DNA from: Physcomitrium patens
Lineage: Eukaryota > Streptophyta > Bryopsida > Funariales > Funariaceae
Reading direction: 5' to 3'
DNA length: 64,000 bases
Assembly (NCBI RefSeq): GCF_000002425.4
Contig: NC_037273.1
Span: forward strand, 3,385,538-3,449,537
The position numbers and the translations under genes were made by a program. Below the pieces are notes generated by a model. The model saw nothing but the letters and a program-made list of their open reading frames with translations. It was not told the DNA's origin and made no database searches. Below are positions 36,976 through 47,404 of the stretch, piece after piece (positions within the stretch are counted from its first letter, which is position 1; the number at the start of each line of letters is the position of its first letter).

Positions 36976-37980
36976 ATGGCAGAGCTTGTTGAAATGAAGA
37001 GTGCAATGGTACAAATGCAAGAGCAAATGAGGGAGTTAATGCTTGCGATGCATCAACTCAATTCACCAACACAGGAAAGAACAAGAATAACAGAAAGTGG
37101 AGATATAGAGATGATCGGAGCTGCTTCAACATCTACAACAAATCACGTTCCTTCTTCAATTGGACAACACCCTATAAGCACTAGAGAACCAAGAATTGCC
37201 TTACCTGAGAAATTTGATGGTACGAGATCAAAGTTTCGAGGGTTCATCAATCAAGTACAATTGGCAATTGAACTTCAACCGCAAAGCTATCCAACTCCAG
37301 GATCACAAGTCAGGTTTATTGGCACTCTACTTTCTGGTTCTGCATTATCGTGGTTTTCGTCTTTTCTTGAACAACGAAATCCAATATTGGACAATTTGGA
37401 AGCTTTTTTGGCAGAGTTTCGATCTATGTATGGTGAACACGATGCAACTCGTGTTGCAACAAATAAGATCCGAATTCTGCGACAAGGAAATCGCTCAGTA
37501 ACAGTATATGCTTCATAATTTCGATAACTTGCAATTGACATCAAGTGGGATGATGCTGCACTCATCAGTCAATTTCTTTATGGATTGCAATACGAAGTAA
37601 AGAAATTGATGCTCAACTTACCTGATCCTCAAACTTTGAGTCAAGCAATCGATTTTGCGGTAAAATGTGATAATCGACTTTTTGAATTTCGATCTGAGAA
37701 TCATTCACGGGAACCTCAACGTTATTACTCAATGGCAACATCAACATCTTTGCCAAACGTACATTCGGAAGTAGAAGACATGCAAATTGACGCGGTACGT
37801 TTTAAACCTCTAACTGAGCAAGAAAAGATTCGTCGTCGTCAAGAAGGATTATGTTTATATTGCGGAGAACCTAAGCACACTGCTCAACATTGTCCAAAGA
37901 AACGACGCAACTATAAAATGAGGGGTACGACGGTCAAAGAAGACAACATGTCGGAAAACGGATTCGTCCAGCTACAATAG
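36976..37980 (+). pseudogene. Chromovirus gag with two premature stops
   Basis: ATG at 36976 (MAELVEMKSAMVQMQ, coiled-coil-like start). A retrotransposon gag region includes LPEKFDGTRSKFRGFINQVQ and LSGSALSWF. Stops at 37516..37518 and 37525..37527 interrupt the block YAS*FR*LAIDIKWDDAAL, where family members read Gln at both sites; CAA to TAA explains both. After that the frame continues to a knuckle CLYCGEPKHTAQHC (CX2CX4HX4C, complete) and ends with TAG at 37978. Confidence 0.9.
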
Positions 37981-40900
37981 GGACCGTGCAGCTGGAACCT
38001 TGTACAATTCCTAATGAAGGTCCTATCCTCTCCTCAGAACCCTCTCCTTGTTTTATAATAGACTTATATTTAGGACCTAAGAATTAAAAAGCCTCTGCTT
38101 TATTAGATTCGGGAGCCTCAGCATGTTTTTTAGATGAACAATTTGTTAAAAGTCGTAAAATACCCTATGTACAGAAACCTAAACCAGTACATGTAGAAGT
38201 CATAGATGGTCGTCCCTTGTCTTCTGGAGATGTCACTCATGAAACTCATCCTATAAAAGTAACAATAGACGGTCATGATAGCTACATAGCTTTTAACATA
38301 ATTAAATCCCCGTCCAATCCAGTTATTTTAGGTTTATCCTGGCTAGAAAAATATAACCCTCGAATAGATTGGAATTCGCGTAAACTTGACTTTTCCAAAA
38401 GCATTATTAATAGTTCTACGAACCAAGTAAAAAATTATAAGTCTAGTACAGTAAAACCCATACTGATAGGTGCAAAAGCATTTATACACGCAGCAAAAGA
38501 AGGATCAACTTTTGCTATTTATGCTGCACCTATTTCTGAAAACGTAAAGACTTCAAGTGGCATTCCAAGTCAATATCAGGAGTATCAAGACGTTTTTGAG
38601 AAAAAGAATGCAGATATTCTTCCTGAGCATCGTCCATATGATTGTTCAATCGACCTCAAGGAAGGAACTCAGCCACCATTTGGACCAATTTACAGTTTAT
38701 CGCAAGATGAGATGGCTGAACTCAAGACATATATTGACGAGAATTTAGCGAAGAATTTCATACGCCATTCAAAATCTCCAACAGGAGCTCCAATTCTATT
38801 CATAAAGAAAAAAGATGGATCTTTACGAATGTGTGTTGATTATCGAGGACTCAACAAGATCACAATCAAGAACAGGTATCCATTACCTTTGATATCAGGA
38901 CTCCTTGACCAGTTGAATCAAGCTAAGATCTATACAAAAATAGATCTAAGAGGAGCATATAATCTAGTACGGATCAAAGAAGGAGATGAATGGAAGACTG
39001 CGTTTCGAACCAGGTATGGACATTTCGAATAGAATGTCATGCCCTTTGGACTCACGAATGCACTAGCTGCTTTTCAACATCTCATGAATGATGTATTTCG
39101 TGAATTCTTAGACAATTTTGTCGTCTGCTATCTAGACGATATCCTGATCTATTCCAAGAACGTCGAAGAACATGAAATACATGTTCGTCAAGTATTACAA
39201 AAACTCAGAGATGCAGGATTGTACGCCAAGATGGAAAAGTGTGTATTTCACACTACTCAAGTTGACTTTTTAGGATACATCATTTCAAATGATGGTCTCA
39301 TGATGGATTCTAAGAAAGTCCAAACAATCGTGGATTGGAAGATTCCAAGGACAGTAAGAGATGTTCAATGTTTCTTGGGATTTGCCAATTACTATCGGAT
39401 CTTCATCAAAGATTTCTCACGAGTTGCAGCTCCACTTACACGCTTGACTAGTAAAGATAAATTTCAATGGAATCAAGAAGCGGAAGCAGCATTTGAAGCC
39501 TTGAAGACATCGTTTGTCTCTGCACCAGTCTTATATCGTGTTGACTTTTCCAAGGCATTTTTTATGGAAACAGATGCATCAGATTTTGCCTTGGGTGCAG
39601 TTTTATCACAAATGGGAACAGATGACAAACTCCATCCAATAGCTTTTCATTCAAGAAAATTCTCAGCAGCCGAGATCAATTATGAGATCCACGATAAAGA
39701 ACTTCTTGCGATCGTGGATTCCTTTCAAGAATGGCGTCATTATCTAGAAGGCGCTTCTAGTCCAGTTACTGTGTATACAGATCACAAGAACCTCCAGTAT
39801 TTCATGTCAGCACGCGTGTTGAATCGTCGTCAAGCTCGTTGGAGTATGTCTTTGTCAAGATTCGAGTTCATTATCACTTATCGGCCAGGAAAACAACAAG
39901 GTTTATCCGATGCCCTATCTAGACGTTCTTATTTTGCACCAAAAGAAGGAGATGCAGCTTTTGAGGAACAAAGAACGGTCCTCTTGAAACCGGAGCAATT
40001 TCATCTCCGAGCAATGAAATCAACATTGACTGTTGATTCAACTTTTCTCAAGCAAATCCAGTCCAGTATGTCCTCAGACCCTCTTGTTTATGATATCGAG
40101 AATAATTCTTCCAAGTCTCATGATCCTTCTAAGTTTGAGTTCAAGAATAATCTATTATATTTTGAAGGACGCCTATATGTTCCAGAAGGAGAAGCACGTT
40201 TACGTGTTCTTCAAGCACGTCATGACTTTCCAGCAGCAGGGCACTTTGGATATAATAAGACTTTGGAACTCATATCAAGAGATTTTTGGTGGCCACAAAT
40301 GTGGAAGTCAGTCAAAGACTTTGTACAATCATGTGATATTTGTTCAAGATCAAAAATTCCTCGTCATCGACCTTACGGACTTCTTCAGCCATTACCTATA
40401 CCAGAACAACCATGGTCTTCTGTTTCTATGGATTTCATCACAGATCTTCCAAGCTCAAGATCTTATGATTCTATATTTGTGATAGTAGATCGTTTCACCA
40501 AGATGGCACATTTTGTGCCATGTACAAAATCTATCACAGGTGAAGAAACAGCTAAGCTTTTCATTGATAATATCTATCGCTATCATGGATTACCTAAAGA
40601 TATCATATCGGATAGGGGAACTCAATTTGTGTCAAGATTTTGGAGGACCCTTTTCAAGATTTTAAAAGTGGACATAAAACTATCTTCGGCTTTTCATCCT
40701 CAAACTGATGGACAAACAGAGCGCGTAAACCAAGTCTTGGAGCAATATTTAAGGTGTACTATCAACTACCAACAAGATGATTGGACAACCCTTCTGCCAT
40801 TGGCAGAGTTTGCTTATAATAATACGGTACATTCTTCCACGCAACAAACACCTTTCTTTGCCAATTATGGCTATCATCCACGACTTGATACTTTTGATTT

Positions 40901-41474
40901 TTCAAAAGTTGATAATCCTGCAGCAGAAGATATGGCAAATCGGTTGTCAGAGTTACATGCAATAATGAAGACACAATTGAAGGAAGCTCAAGAACGACAA
41001 AAGATAAACGCAGATCTATATCGTAAGGAGCAACCACAGATCAACGTCGGTGATAAGGTATGGCTACTTCGTCGCAATATCAAGACTACTCGACCTTGTG
41101 ACAAGTTGGACTATCGTAGGCTTGGCCCCTTTTCTGTTTCTGAACAGATCAACCCAGTTGCATATCGGTTACATCTACCAGAGTCAATGAAGATCCATCC
41201 TGTATTCCACGTATCTCTTCTTGAACCATATAAGACAGTGGATATACAAGGAAGAAGACAAATGCCACCGCCTCCTATAGAAGTAGATAATAATGAAGAA
41301 TTTGAGGTGGAAGAGATATTAGACTCAAGGCGGCGCCGAAATAAGTTGGAATATCTTGTTCATTGGCGCGGATATGATATTAGTGAACGCACATGGGAGC
41401 CATCCAGGAATCTAGCAAATGCATCAACTAAAGTCAAAGTTTTTCATCAACGACATCCATCAAAACCAAGATGA
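37950..41474 (+). pseudogene. Chromovirus pol (protease, RT, RNase H, integrase, chromodomain) with two premature stops
   Basis: Pol lies in the minus-one frame relative to gag and overlaps its end. Protease: [40 protein letters not shown], then VMPFGLTNA and the catalytic YLDDILIYS. RNase H: FFMETDASDFALGAVL. Integrase: an HHCC zinc region (..CDICSRSK), VDRFTKMAHF, ISDRGTQFVSRFW and HPQTDGQTERVNQ. Chromodomain: EVEEILDSRRRRNKLEY, LVHWRGY, TWEPSRNL, near the C terminus. Stops: TAA 38085..38087 just before the protease, and TAG 39030..39032 in the RT block GHFE*NVMPFGL, where Trp is usual. The 811 codons after the second stop are intact. Confidence 0.94.
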
Positions 41475-41568
41475 AAATCTCTCTTATAAAAGAGACAAGA
41501 TTGAGGCAAGACAACATTCAATTTCCTATCCTTGTTTGTAACTTCTTTGCATTTGTGACGCTAATTAG

Positions 41569-41991
41569 ATGGAGAGCCAACAACCAGCAGATTCAACTCA
41601 AGAACCTTCGTTTGCTGACCTGCCGGACGAGACATTACGATTGTCACAACCTTCAAGACGACGCAATCGAGATGAAGATCTTCAAGAACGACATGTTCTT
41701 CCTCGAACAGATGGTGAGATACAACGCGTTTGGTATCACGATTTGGGAAGGGACTCTCGATGTTTGGTGATTTTGCTAGAGGTAGGAACAACTCCTGATG
41801 GTGTTCCGAATATTCTATTCAAACGAAGTTATGAAGGCCTCAATAATGTTCAAATAACTGGGTGGTCTTCCCGCCCTGGTATGAGACACTACCGATGGTT
41901 GAGAAAACCTATCAATCATCTTCGAAGAGAACAGAGATCAGAGTATGTGGCGAATACAATTCGTCGCATCATAGATTTCCTCAACATATGA
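41569..41991 (+). CDS. Extra ORF of the chromovirus, between pol and the 3' LTR (140 residues)
   Basis: An intact sense-strand frame starting MESQQPADSTQEPSF, 94 nt after the pol stop and ending 41 nt before the 3' LTR. The N-terminal 50 residues are polar and charged (SQPSRRRNRDEDLQERH). The C-terminal part is more ordered: VWYHDLGRDSRCLVILLEVG, GVPNILFKRSYEGLNN, then a basic WLRKPINHLRREQRSEY and IRRIIDFLNI. I recognise no family. Its intactness, while gag and pol each carry stops, suggests coding function. It could be an accessory protein of this chromovirus lineage or a captured host fragment. Confidence 0.6.
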   Translation: MESQQPADSTQEPSFADLPDETLRLSQPSRRRNRDEDLQERHVLPRTDGEIQRVWYHDLGRDSRCLVILLEVGTTPDGVPNILFKRSYEGLNNVQITGWSSRPGMRHYRWLRKPINHLRREQRSEYVANTIRRIIDFLNI

Positions 41992-42032
41992 TGACCGCTC
42001 CTCGTGGAACTCGTCTCTAGAAGGGGGGGTAA

Positions 42033-42584
42033 TGTCACGGCCATAATCATGTAAGCTAATAATTACATATAGAAATAGGTAGAAGTAAGTAAAAGTAGAT
42101 AAAAGTAAGTTAATTGTATAATATTTAATATAGAAGCTTCCTAGAAACTTCCTAGATGCTGCTTTGACTTCATAGGTGTCTTTAATTGACTTTTTGGATT
42201 AGAAACGTGGTCAACAAGTTGGCCATATGCCACACATGTTGTTAGCTTGAAGATCAAGCTAACTATGTGGCCCACACGTAGAAAAACTTGCCTTGTAAGT
42301 CAAGGCATGTGTCCTACAAAGTCAACTCATATTGGAGGTCCTATAGAACGTCGCCACGTAGCCCCTAGTTAGATAGTATATATAGAGACAAGAGTGAAGG
42401 CTTCTTCACTCTTGTCAACTCCTTTCTTGCTTCTAGTCCAGGTTCAAGAGTCTTTAGTTTCTTGTCTTGTGGCAATAGCCATTCCAGTTTCCTTTTAATA
42501 TACCTACTTGTTTATATTTTGACTTATTATATCGAGATAGCCTTTTGGTGTATATTTTTCCTCATCGAGTCTTTGTCCTTGACA
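42033..42584 (+). repeat. Chromovirus 3' LTR (552 bp) with right TSD at 42585..42589
   Basis: The same length as the 5' LTR. The two differences seen are C against T in the AAGCTTCCTAGAAA block and T against A in GTCAACTCATATT. Confidence 0.95.
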
Positions 42585-43807
42585 TCATCGCTGTATATGT
42601 TGATGATCTTAACCTAGAGGGCACTACATCTGCATGTGTTACAACTACAAACCTACTTATACGTGAATTTGAGATGAAAATGCTAGAAAAAATAACTTTC
42701 TGCATTGGTCTTCAGATTATGCATCTTACAGATGGTAGCATTTTTCTCTACCAATTAACGTATATTAGACGAATTTTACAAAGATTTAATATGAATGATG
42801 CTTATCCATTGTCCACACTAATAGTTGGACGTGGTCGTGATGGTCATGATCCATACCGTCCATGCGAAGAGGAGGAGGAAATATTGGGAGACCAATATCC
42901 ATACCTCGCAGCGGTTGGAGCACTTTTGTATTTAACTACATTTATAAGACCAGATATTACATTTGCAGTTAGTGTTCTTGCAAGACATAGTGCACATCCA
43001 AGACTACGACATTGAAATGGCATCAAACATTTATTACGTTATTTAAAAGGTACTAAAGACTTGGGATTATATTACACAAAATCTACAGATCCAAAATTGG
43101 TTGGATATTGTGATGCAAGATATAAATATGATATTGCAACAGCTAAATTTCAAACAAGATATGTATTTTTAAGACATGGAGCTGCAATATCATGGAAATC
43201 AGTGAAACAAACAATAACTGCAACTTCATCTAACCATGCAGAAATTATTGCCTTACATGAAGCATCCCGAGAATGTATTTGGTTGCGATCAATTAATAAA
43301 TTTATTCAAACAACCTGTGGATTTTCATATGATGATTCTCCAACTATCTTGCATGAAGATAATAGTGCTTGTTTTGCACAGATGCAAGTTGGTTTCATTA
43401 AAGGTGATAGGACAAAGCATATTGATCCAAAGTATTTTAGTTATACTCATGACTTGATTACTGATCAAGCACTTATAATTAAGAAAATTGAATCTACAAA
43501 TAACCTTGCTGATCTCTTTACCAAAGCTCTCCCATTAAGCAATCATCGTCGACTTACTTATGGCATTGGTATGTGACGACTTGCTTTTCTTGAATAAGAA
43601 AGTTAATGAGCTCTTTAAATAATTAAAGAAAATAATGTTATACTCTTTTTCCTTCATCTATGGTTTTGTCCTTAAATAAAATAAGGTTTTGTTAGATAAG
43701 GTTTTAATGAGGCAACAATTCTTCATCTTAAAAGATCACAAAAAAGTATAGATCATAAATCTATATAAATTTTATATTATGTAAATATTATGATGAACAA
43801 GGAGGAG

Positions 43808-44113
43808 TGTTGAGATCATTAAGTGTAGCCGACACTCTCCATAATATTTACTATAGACTACAATATTTAGAGTCTAATGGAGAAGTACTGTTCATCCTCT
43901 TATCTTCTCTCTTCTTATGTACGAGATACAACCAGATCAATAGATTTTTGTGTGTGTGAAACTCTCTCTCCTTAGAAACCCTCTTGTGTGTATGACTTAC
44001 TACTACTCTTGTGTGTGTATGACTTACTACTACTCTTGTGTGTGTATGACTTACTACTACTCGTGTGTGTATGACTTACTATTACTCTTGTGTCTTTCTA
44101 AACATTCTTAACA
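43808..44113 (+). repeat. Copia 3' LTR (306 bp)
   Basis: Preceded by AAGGAGGAG (43799..43807). Longer than the 5' LTR because GTATGACTTACTACTACTC-type units are expanded. It ends CTTAACA and is followed directly by the 3' flank of the YIP1-family gene. Confidence 0.92.
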
Positions 44114-44207
44114 GGTTCACCCAAGTGGAGCTGAGGACGCTTTGAAAGAGAGCAGTGTTATCATGCTAAAAAAAAATGGACTGTTCGTCGAGCTTGTTGG
44201 GCTAGCC

Positions 44208-45216
44208 CTAAAAGATCACAAGCAAAGAAAATGCGATGTATATCAGGCCACAGGGATAAGCCACCAATGACCTGTGTTCCTCTGCGTGAGGCACGAGAAC
44301 GTCCAGCAGACTTGTACATGATCGAGTGCACCATAACACTGTTAAACTCCCCAGGACATATTTAAGTACCCCCTGCACAGCGCACCGAGGAGATAAGAGC
44401 CTTGGCCTTATTGGGCCAAATATGTCAATATGATAAGTTTGTGAAAAACAAGACCACAATCACGTCACGAAAGCAATACCAACAAACTAGAGCCCGCAAA
44501 AACAAACCAACGACACTGTTGACCGACCGAATTAATTAATTGCAGATTATTTACTTTCTTCATTACTCCTTAGTTAAGAGTGGGATGAAATGGTGACTCA
44601 CCTTGGGAGGAAGATAGAGAACGCAGACAGCAGAACCATGAAAATTTGACAATATCCCACTAAGCTAACACATCGATAGAAGTCGAGGCTCCCATTTTTC
44701 CCAGCCAACAGATTGAAGACTATGTACAGGTATATAGATGCGAGCGTGGTCCACCCTAAAATAACCCCGAAGTGCACTTTACCTCCTATAAGCTGGCACA
44801 GGCCAAACAACATGTAAAATATAATAGGTCCTGATAGATCTGCATCCTCATGAGGGTCTGGGTTGATCTGGAAAGGGTTCAGGACAGTGAGCGTTCTTCC
44901 CGTGATCTGAGGGATGCTGATCCCAAGTTCTGCCCAGAAAAAAATAAAAATAAAAATAAAAAATCACTGAGTTTACACTATACGTGCCTGGGACTATTTA
45001 GATCAAAGATTAGGAAACTGTAGAGGGAGTTTGTAAATCGGAACTCAGCAATTAGGGTCAACAAGTAAACAAGAGAATTTTATATTTTCTTGAAAGGTCC
45101 CAACCTTCAAGAAGTGGAGGTTCATCTTCAAAGGCACCGAATCCACCACCAGAGTAACCCATACTGCTCATTCGGGGAGGGGCAGACGCGCTCACGTCCC
45201 CTAAATCGAATGACAT
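44208..45216 (-). CDS. YIP1-family (YIPF5-like) membrane protein, with a phase problem at exon 3
   Basis: Exons: 45105..45216 (MSFDLGDVSASAP..GAFEDEPPLLE), 44602..44929 (ELGISIPQITGRTLTVLNPF..) and 44208..44372 (..LVAYPCGLIYIAFSLLVIF). The blocks PPLLEELGI, GPIIFYMLFG, GKVHFGVILGW, SLVGYCQIFMVLLSAFSI and the C-terminal SLVAYPC are those of YIPF5/YIP5 proteins: a cytosolic N terminus and about five membrane helices, acting in ER to Golgi vesicle traffic with Rab GTPases. Exon 2 ends in phase 2 (CCAAG|GTGAGT), but the conserved frame of exon 3 after the GCAG acceptor needs phase 0. One more G in the G5 tract at 44369..44373 would restore it. It could be a real one-base loss or a homopolymer sequence error. 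The copia 3' LTR ends only about 95 nt past the stop. Confidence 0.85.
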
Positions 45217-45790
45217 GAAAAGGCAAGGATGAGGATCCCCTGGGCATCCCCGCAGGCACTCCGCTCACACCCCAACCTCTCATATTCCCCCCCTCTTCGG
45301 TATGGATCCGCACCATCGAACGACAACGCAACGTCATCCCTCATGGCCACGCTTTCTCAATCTCCCCCACCTCCTCTCTCCCTCTAATTCACACTTCGCA
45401 CGTCGCCTTCCAGACCCTCAAGCTGCCAATCCTTCCCTTCTACAGCTGCATTCACCCCACAACTTCATGTCACCAACCCTAACCCTCCGAGCAATCGACA
45501 GCTAGAGCGCTACACCCATCAAGTATGCCCCCTTCAAAATCTCGCACATATTGCGCAATTCACAAGGGTTGAACTAAAAAACGGGCAGACGATCGCAATG
45601 TTAATTTGCCGCCAACACGATCTTGTCTGCATCAAGTGATGCGAGCGATATGAGTGGCGTCGGTCGATGCGATGTTGAGTGACTGCGATGTAAGTGAGAC
45701 CGAGTCTCGTGAGAGAAAGGCTCCTCCGTCGGCGATGGACGACGAAGATGGCGTCGATTCTCACCACTCCCACGAACTAATTCTCCTCAT
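45217..45790. other. 5' flank of the YIP1-family gene
   Basis: GC-richer DNA with CCCTAACCCT-like and CT-rich stretches, expected to be promoter and 5' UTR. No further gene is seen. Confidence 0.4.
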
Positions 45791-46190
45791 GTGGGTGGTA
45801 TTAAAAATGCAAGTTTTAGGGCAAGAAAGGGGACTTGGGTATGTGACAACTTATAATTTCATGATTGAATGAATGTTTGTTCCACCGTTGACTAACTTTT
45901 GATGGTTATTTTCTGTGAGATGTGTTGGAGTTGCTGCAAATTTAACTTGGTGATAAAAATGTAAGTTTTACAATGAGAAAGGAATTTAGTTTTGTCACAT
46001 CTTCAAATCGTGTGAATGAAAGAATGATTGTTTGAGCTGTACTGGTCTAACTTTACATGCTTGTTTGTTGCAGAATGCATCAAAGTTGTTAAGAAATTGA
46101 CTATGTGAGTGGTGATAAAAAAAAAACACAAGTTTCAAGTCAAGAAGAGAATTTGAATTTGTTATAACTTATAAAGCCACTTGATATGGA
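45791..46190. repeat. Three degenerate tandem repeats, period about 160 bp
   Basis: Units begin at about 45791, 45951 and 46112 with TGGTATTAAAAATGCAAGTTT or TGGTGATAAAAATGTAAGTTT-like sequence (quoted in part), then a GAGAAAGGAATTT- or AAGAGAATTTG-like block and a GTGACAACTTATAA-like block. Later units are more AT-rich. Confidence 0.55.
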
Positions 46191-46280
46191 TTTGGGATGA
46201 CCTTAGGCTATTAAAGTATGGTTAGTGATGCCAAAAAAAAGCATATGTGTTTTTAATAAAAAGTACCATTAAGAAAAAAT

Positions 46281-46314
<34 letters not shown>

Positions 46315-46888
46315 AATTATAAAATCTTCTATACAATCTTTTTTTTTAGAAAGTTTGTACATAAGCAAAACAAAGACCATTCTTTATCTAGCCAACTTTC
46401 TTTTTGTACTCAAGTCTTTATATAACACTTTATAAAATTACTTTACTTGGCAATAGCTACTTAAAAAATTATGGCTTATTTTAAATAATCTAAATATTTC
46501 AAAGTATATTTTAATTATTAACTATTAACATATATTATCAACTAAAAAACTACTTTCATAGTTGCAACCTCGTATGTATAAATTTTTATTATCTTTATTT
46601 TTATTACATTTTATTATATGTGTTGTCCATATTTTTAATTATATTTATATTTCTTCAATAGATAGAATAATTATAATATAAATTTTACACAACAAATAAA
46701 ATTAGATAACAATAAATTCTAAATAAATAAATCACTAAAGATAATATTGGTTTAAAAGAGAATTATTTCCAATCTTTAAACTATTTTGATAATATATATA
46801 TATATATAATATTCTAATTTTTATCGAAAAAAATTATTCTAATACAAAATATTTTAGTCTTTTGTAATTGCTAATGACATAGACCTTG
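46191..46888. other. AT-rich intergenic DNA
   Basis: Includes an AT dinucleotide run near 46290..46315 and another near 46793..46807. No gene is seen. Confidence 0.5.
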
Positions 46889-47404
46889 TGTCAAGATCAT
46901 ATATCACAAACAACCAAAATATTAATATACTATTGTTTCATTCAAAAAGAATAGATATTCACTCAAATATAGTCTAATATTAAAACTAGAATAGCTGTTG
47001 CCAAAGACAAAAAGACTAGATTCTTAAAACAAGACTAAGAACAAGGCAAGCATTGACAAGAGATAGAAGGCTTCACTCTTATATCTACATATACTATCTA
47101 ATTAGAAGCTATGTGGTGACATTCTTTGACCAACAGATGTCCAACTTACAAAACATGCATCTACCTTGCAAGATAAGTTTTATATATGTGTACTAAATGG
47201 TCAACTTATACCATAAGTTACTAATAAGTGCAACACATGGCCAACTATTGTTGGCCAAATTTTCAACCTATTAACTACCTACAAACACATATCAATTCAA
47301 ATATACACTTAAGAAGCTTCTCTACTAGATAATATCAGATGTATTTGCTTCTACTCACTTCTATATGATTCATTTACCTTAAGTAAAAATGTATATCCAT
47401 GACA
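46889..47404 (-). mobile_element. Decayed solo LTR of the chromovirus family, reverse strand
   Basis: Read on the minus strand it follows the 552-bp chromovirus LTR from TGTCATGG (47404) to CTTGACA (46889). Matching blocks on the plus strand include TGTCAAGA, GAATAGCTGTTGCCA, GACAAGAGATAGAAGGCTTCA, ATACTATCTAATTAG, GCTATGTGGTGACATTCT, CATGGCCAACT and AAGAAGCTTCT. Flanking pentamers are CCTTG (46884..46888) and TCTTG (47405..47409), a target duplication with one C to T change. No internal sequence remains, as expected after LTR-LTR recombination. Confidence 0.85.

Larger units (their letters stand above)
36212..42584 (+). mobile_element. Ty3/gypsy chromovirus, full length, young insertion
   Basis: 6373 bp, with 552-bp LTRs at both ends (TGTCA..TGACA), a perfect TCATC target duplication, a primer-site-like TATCAGAGC about 25 nt inside, and a polypurine tract (AGAAGGGGGGG) at 42019..42029 before the 3' LTR. 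By eye the two LTRs differ at two positions in 552. Order: gag with zinc knuckle, protease, RT, RNase H, integrase and C-terminal chromodomain, followed by an additional ORF before the 3' LTR. Gag-pol contains stops, so this copy cannot encode its own machinery as read. A decayed solo LTR of the same family lies at 46889..47404. Confidence 0.97.
32705..43576 (+). pseudogene. Copia gag-pol polyprotein, broken
   Basis: The frame starts at ATG 32705. In order: gag, with a knuckle CHKCGMIGYLAHAC whose expected His is Tyr; protease ALIDSATTHTIL; integrase LWHGRLEHP..CRACMRGK, then RMDNAKEF and NRLAESFIKR; RT, with KARLVAQGFTQRFGIDY and KALYGLKQSERMW; after the insertion VYVDDLNLEG, ALLYLTTFIRPDITFAV; and RNase H SRECIWLRS and ADLFTKALP. 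In-frame stops: 34301, 34451, 34718, 34901, 35228, 35894 and 43013. Frame is otherwise kept throughout. The chromovirus interrupts it at 36212, between SFVII and the YVDD catalytic motif. Confidence 0.93.
31816..44113 (+). mobile_element. Ty1/copia LTR retrotransposon, interrupted by a chromovirus
   Basis: Bounded by LTRs starting TGTTGAGATCATT and ending in CAACA/TAACA. A tRNA-type primer site (CGTTATCAGCACGA) follows the 5' LTR directly, and the polypurine tract AAGGAGGAG directly precedes the 3' LTR. Without the 6378-bp insertion (element plus one TSD copy) it would be about 5.9 kb. Domain order gag, protease, integrase, RT, RNase H is that of Ty1/copia. The flanking pentamers are GATTA (left) and GGTTC (right), so no target site duplication is present. 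LTRs differ in length (267 and 306 bp) and sequence, so the element is old and, with seven in-frame stops, dead. Confidence 0.95.

Noticed and set aside
45302-45505. Plus-strand open frame with His/Pro-rich translation
   Set aside because: Lies in the CT-rich 5' flank of the YIP1-family gene on the opposite strand; no domain.
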